Assembly: GCA_036511155.1 (NCBI GenBank)
Contig: DATCCR010000251.1
Coordinates: 1-5,783 of the forward strand
Length of the DNA stretch: 5,783 bases
From: Bog-756 sp036511155
GTDB taxonomy: Bacteria > Actinomycetota > Acidimicrobiia > Acidimicrobiales > RAAP-2
Reading direction: 5' to 3'
Numbering within the stretch: position 1 is the first letter of the stretch; each line of letters starts with the position of its first letter. Positions 4,937 to 5,783 of this stretch are shown here, piece by piece. Both the position numbers and the translations under genes were made by a program. The notes under the pieces were generated by a model. That model did not search any database and had not been told where the DNA came from. It was given only the letters and a program-made list of their open reading frames with translations.

Positions 4937-5783
4937 ATGACCACTCCGTCACCGGGAGCACCCCCCAGCCGACCGGTCGCACCCGCCCCGACGGCACCCC
5001 TGGGCACCCCCGACCACCACGGCTTCCGGGCCGACGCCCTCGCCGATCGGCCCTCGGCCACCGGTTCCACCCGCGTCCTGGGCCTCGACGGGCTGCGGGC
5101 CGTGGCCGTGTTGCTGGTGCTGGGCTTCCACTTCGGCCTCGGTTGGCTGGGCGGCGGGTTCTTCGGTGTCGACGTGTTCTACGTCCTGTCCGGCTACCTG
5201 ATCACCGGACTGCTGCTCGCCGAGTTCGAGCGGCGGGAGCGGATCGGTCTGGCCGCCTTCTGGCTGCGACGGGCCCGACGTCTCCTGCCCGCCCTGCTCC
5301 TGGTGCTGGTGGCCGTCACGCTGCTCGTCCGGTTCGCCGAGCCGTCGGGGGCCGTCCCCGGGTACCGGGGGAGCGCGCTCTCGGCCCTGTTCTACGTGTC
5401 GAACTGGTGGCAGATCGCCTCGAGCGGGAACTACTTCGTGGCCACCGGGGCCACCTCGCCGCTGACCCACACCTGGTCGTTGGCCGTGGAGGAGCAGTTC
5501 TACCTGGTGTGGCCGCTCGTGGTCCTCGCCGTGCTGCACGTGGCCGGGTCGTTCCGGCGCGGGGTGCGGGTGCTGCTGGCCGTGGCCGCAGTGGGCGTGG
5601 TGGCGTCCGTCGTCGAGATGGGCGTCCTGTTCCGCCCGGGCGCCAACCCCACCCGGATCTACTTCGGCACCGACACCCACGCCCAGTCGGTGCTGATCGG
5701 GGCAGCACTGGCCTGCGTGCTGACCCTGGTGGCACGCCGGAGGGACCGGCCCGGCGCGCCGGTGGCTGGCGGCCGGGGGCGCG
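4937..5783 (+). CDS. Acyltransferase 3 family membrane O-acyltransferase (OafA/YrhL-like), 3'-truncated
   Basis: This enzyme class transfers acyl groups, often acetyl from acetyl-CoA, onto glycans or lipids at the cell envelope. 282 residues are visible and the frame is open at the window end. A Pro/Ala-rich cytoplasmic tail of about 45 residues precedes the hallmark GLDGLRAVAVLLVLGFHF (49-66), whose Arg54 and His65 form the family's R-X10-H motif. It continues with GGFFGVDVFYVLSGYLIT (73-90), the basic FWLRRARRLLPAL (108-120) and WSLAVEEQFYLVWPL (180-194, Glu185/Glu186). Helices lie near 51-67, 75-95, 114-132, 186-202, 210-228 and 250-266. Family members are about 350-700 residues; longer ones carry a C-terminal SGNH domain, which would lie outside the window. 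ATG 4937 is supported by GAGGA at 4924-4928. It is divergent from the 641-residue GT-C-like gene and is probably part of the same envelope-glycan locus. Acyl donor and acceptor cannot be told. Confidence 0.95.
   Translation, partial: MTTPSPGAPPSRPVAPAPTAPLGTPDHHGFRADALADRPSATGSTRVLGLDGLRAVAVLLVLGFHFGLGWLGGGFFGVDVFYVLSGYLITGLLLAEFERRERIGLAAFWLRRARRLLPALLLVLVAVTLLVRFAEPSGAVPGYRGSALSALFYVSNWWQIASSGNYFVATGATSPLTHTWSLAVEEQFYLVWPLVVLAVLHVAGSFRRGVRVLLAVAAVGVVASVVEMGVLFRPGANPTRIYFGTDTHAQSVLIGAALACVLTLVARRRDRPGAPVAGGRGR

Noticed and set aside
2820..4997. The minus-strand frame of the 539-residue gene stays open for another 700 or so codons upstream, which could suggest one giant protein or a frameshift fusion.
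   Set aside because: The upstream part is Arg/Pro/Gly-rich with no sensible domain and lies out of frame across the well-supported 641-residue membrane protein. The missing stops are a GC-content effect, and the membrane protein begins naturally at ATG 2819.
4947..5070. The Pro/Ala-rich first 45 residues of the acyltransferase might be a mis-called start.
   Set aside because: The ATG at 4937 has a good Shine-Dalgarno, and disordered cytoplasmic tails before the first helix are common in actinobacterial members of this family.
4949..5680. Minus-strand open frame of 243 codons opposite the acyltransferase gene.
   Set aside because: It is His/Gln/Gly-rich shadow sequence opposite intact acyltransferase 3 motifs.

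Overview
The window is very GC-rich and its genes end almost every codon in G or C. Leaderless-looking starts sit next to strong Shine-Dalgarno starts. Together these point to a high-GC actinomycete (Actinomycetota). An Acidimicrobiia-type genome would fit, but the sequence alone does not prove it. I see no insertion sequence, CRISPR array, tRNA, rRNA or phage gene; this is chromosomal-looking DNA.

Layout. Left end, plus strand: an alpha/beta hydrolase of the esterase/lipase (BD-FAE/HSL-like) type (1-816), probably cut at its 5' side by the window edge. Next comes a small gene of unknown function with an excellent ribosome binding site (924-1130). A short convergent gap with GC-rich inverted repeats (1131-1199) separates these from two large minus-strand genes. 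The first transcribed, 4840 to 2915, encodes a 641-residue polytopic membrane protein. The second, 2819 to 1200, encodes a 539-residue polytopic membrane protein. Both look like GT-C-type (lipid-linked sugar dependent) glycosyltransferases or close relatives. Right end, plus strand: a divergent gene (4937 to beyond 5783) encodes an OafA/YrhL-type acyltransferase 3 membrane O-acyltransferase and is cut by the window edge.

How they may work together. Two GT-C-like membrane proteins beside a membrane O-acyltransferase suggest a locus that builds and decorates a cell-envelope glycan. The sugar, the acceptor and the acyl group cannot be told from sequence. The 96-bp divergent region (4841-4936) is compact. 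Two opposite -10-like hexamers flank a perfect 16-bp palindrome. The minus-strand gene looks leaderless, while the acyltransferase mRNA would have a roughly 50-nt leader with a 12-bp hairpin just before its Shine-Dalgarno. The second minus gene has its own leaderless-type -10 hexamer and a cluster of GGTCGT half-sites upstream, so it may be transcribed separately.

No clearly new system is visible. The most interesting points are the palindromic divergent control region, the leader hairpin, the orphan 68-residue protein, the hydrolase with an apparently displaced catalytic acid, and the GT-C-like protein with a large soluble segment inserted before its last membrane helices.
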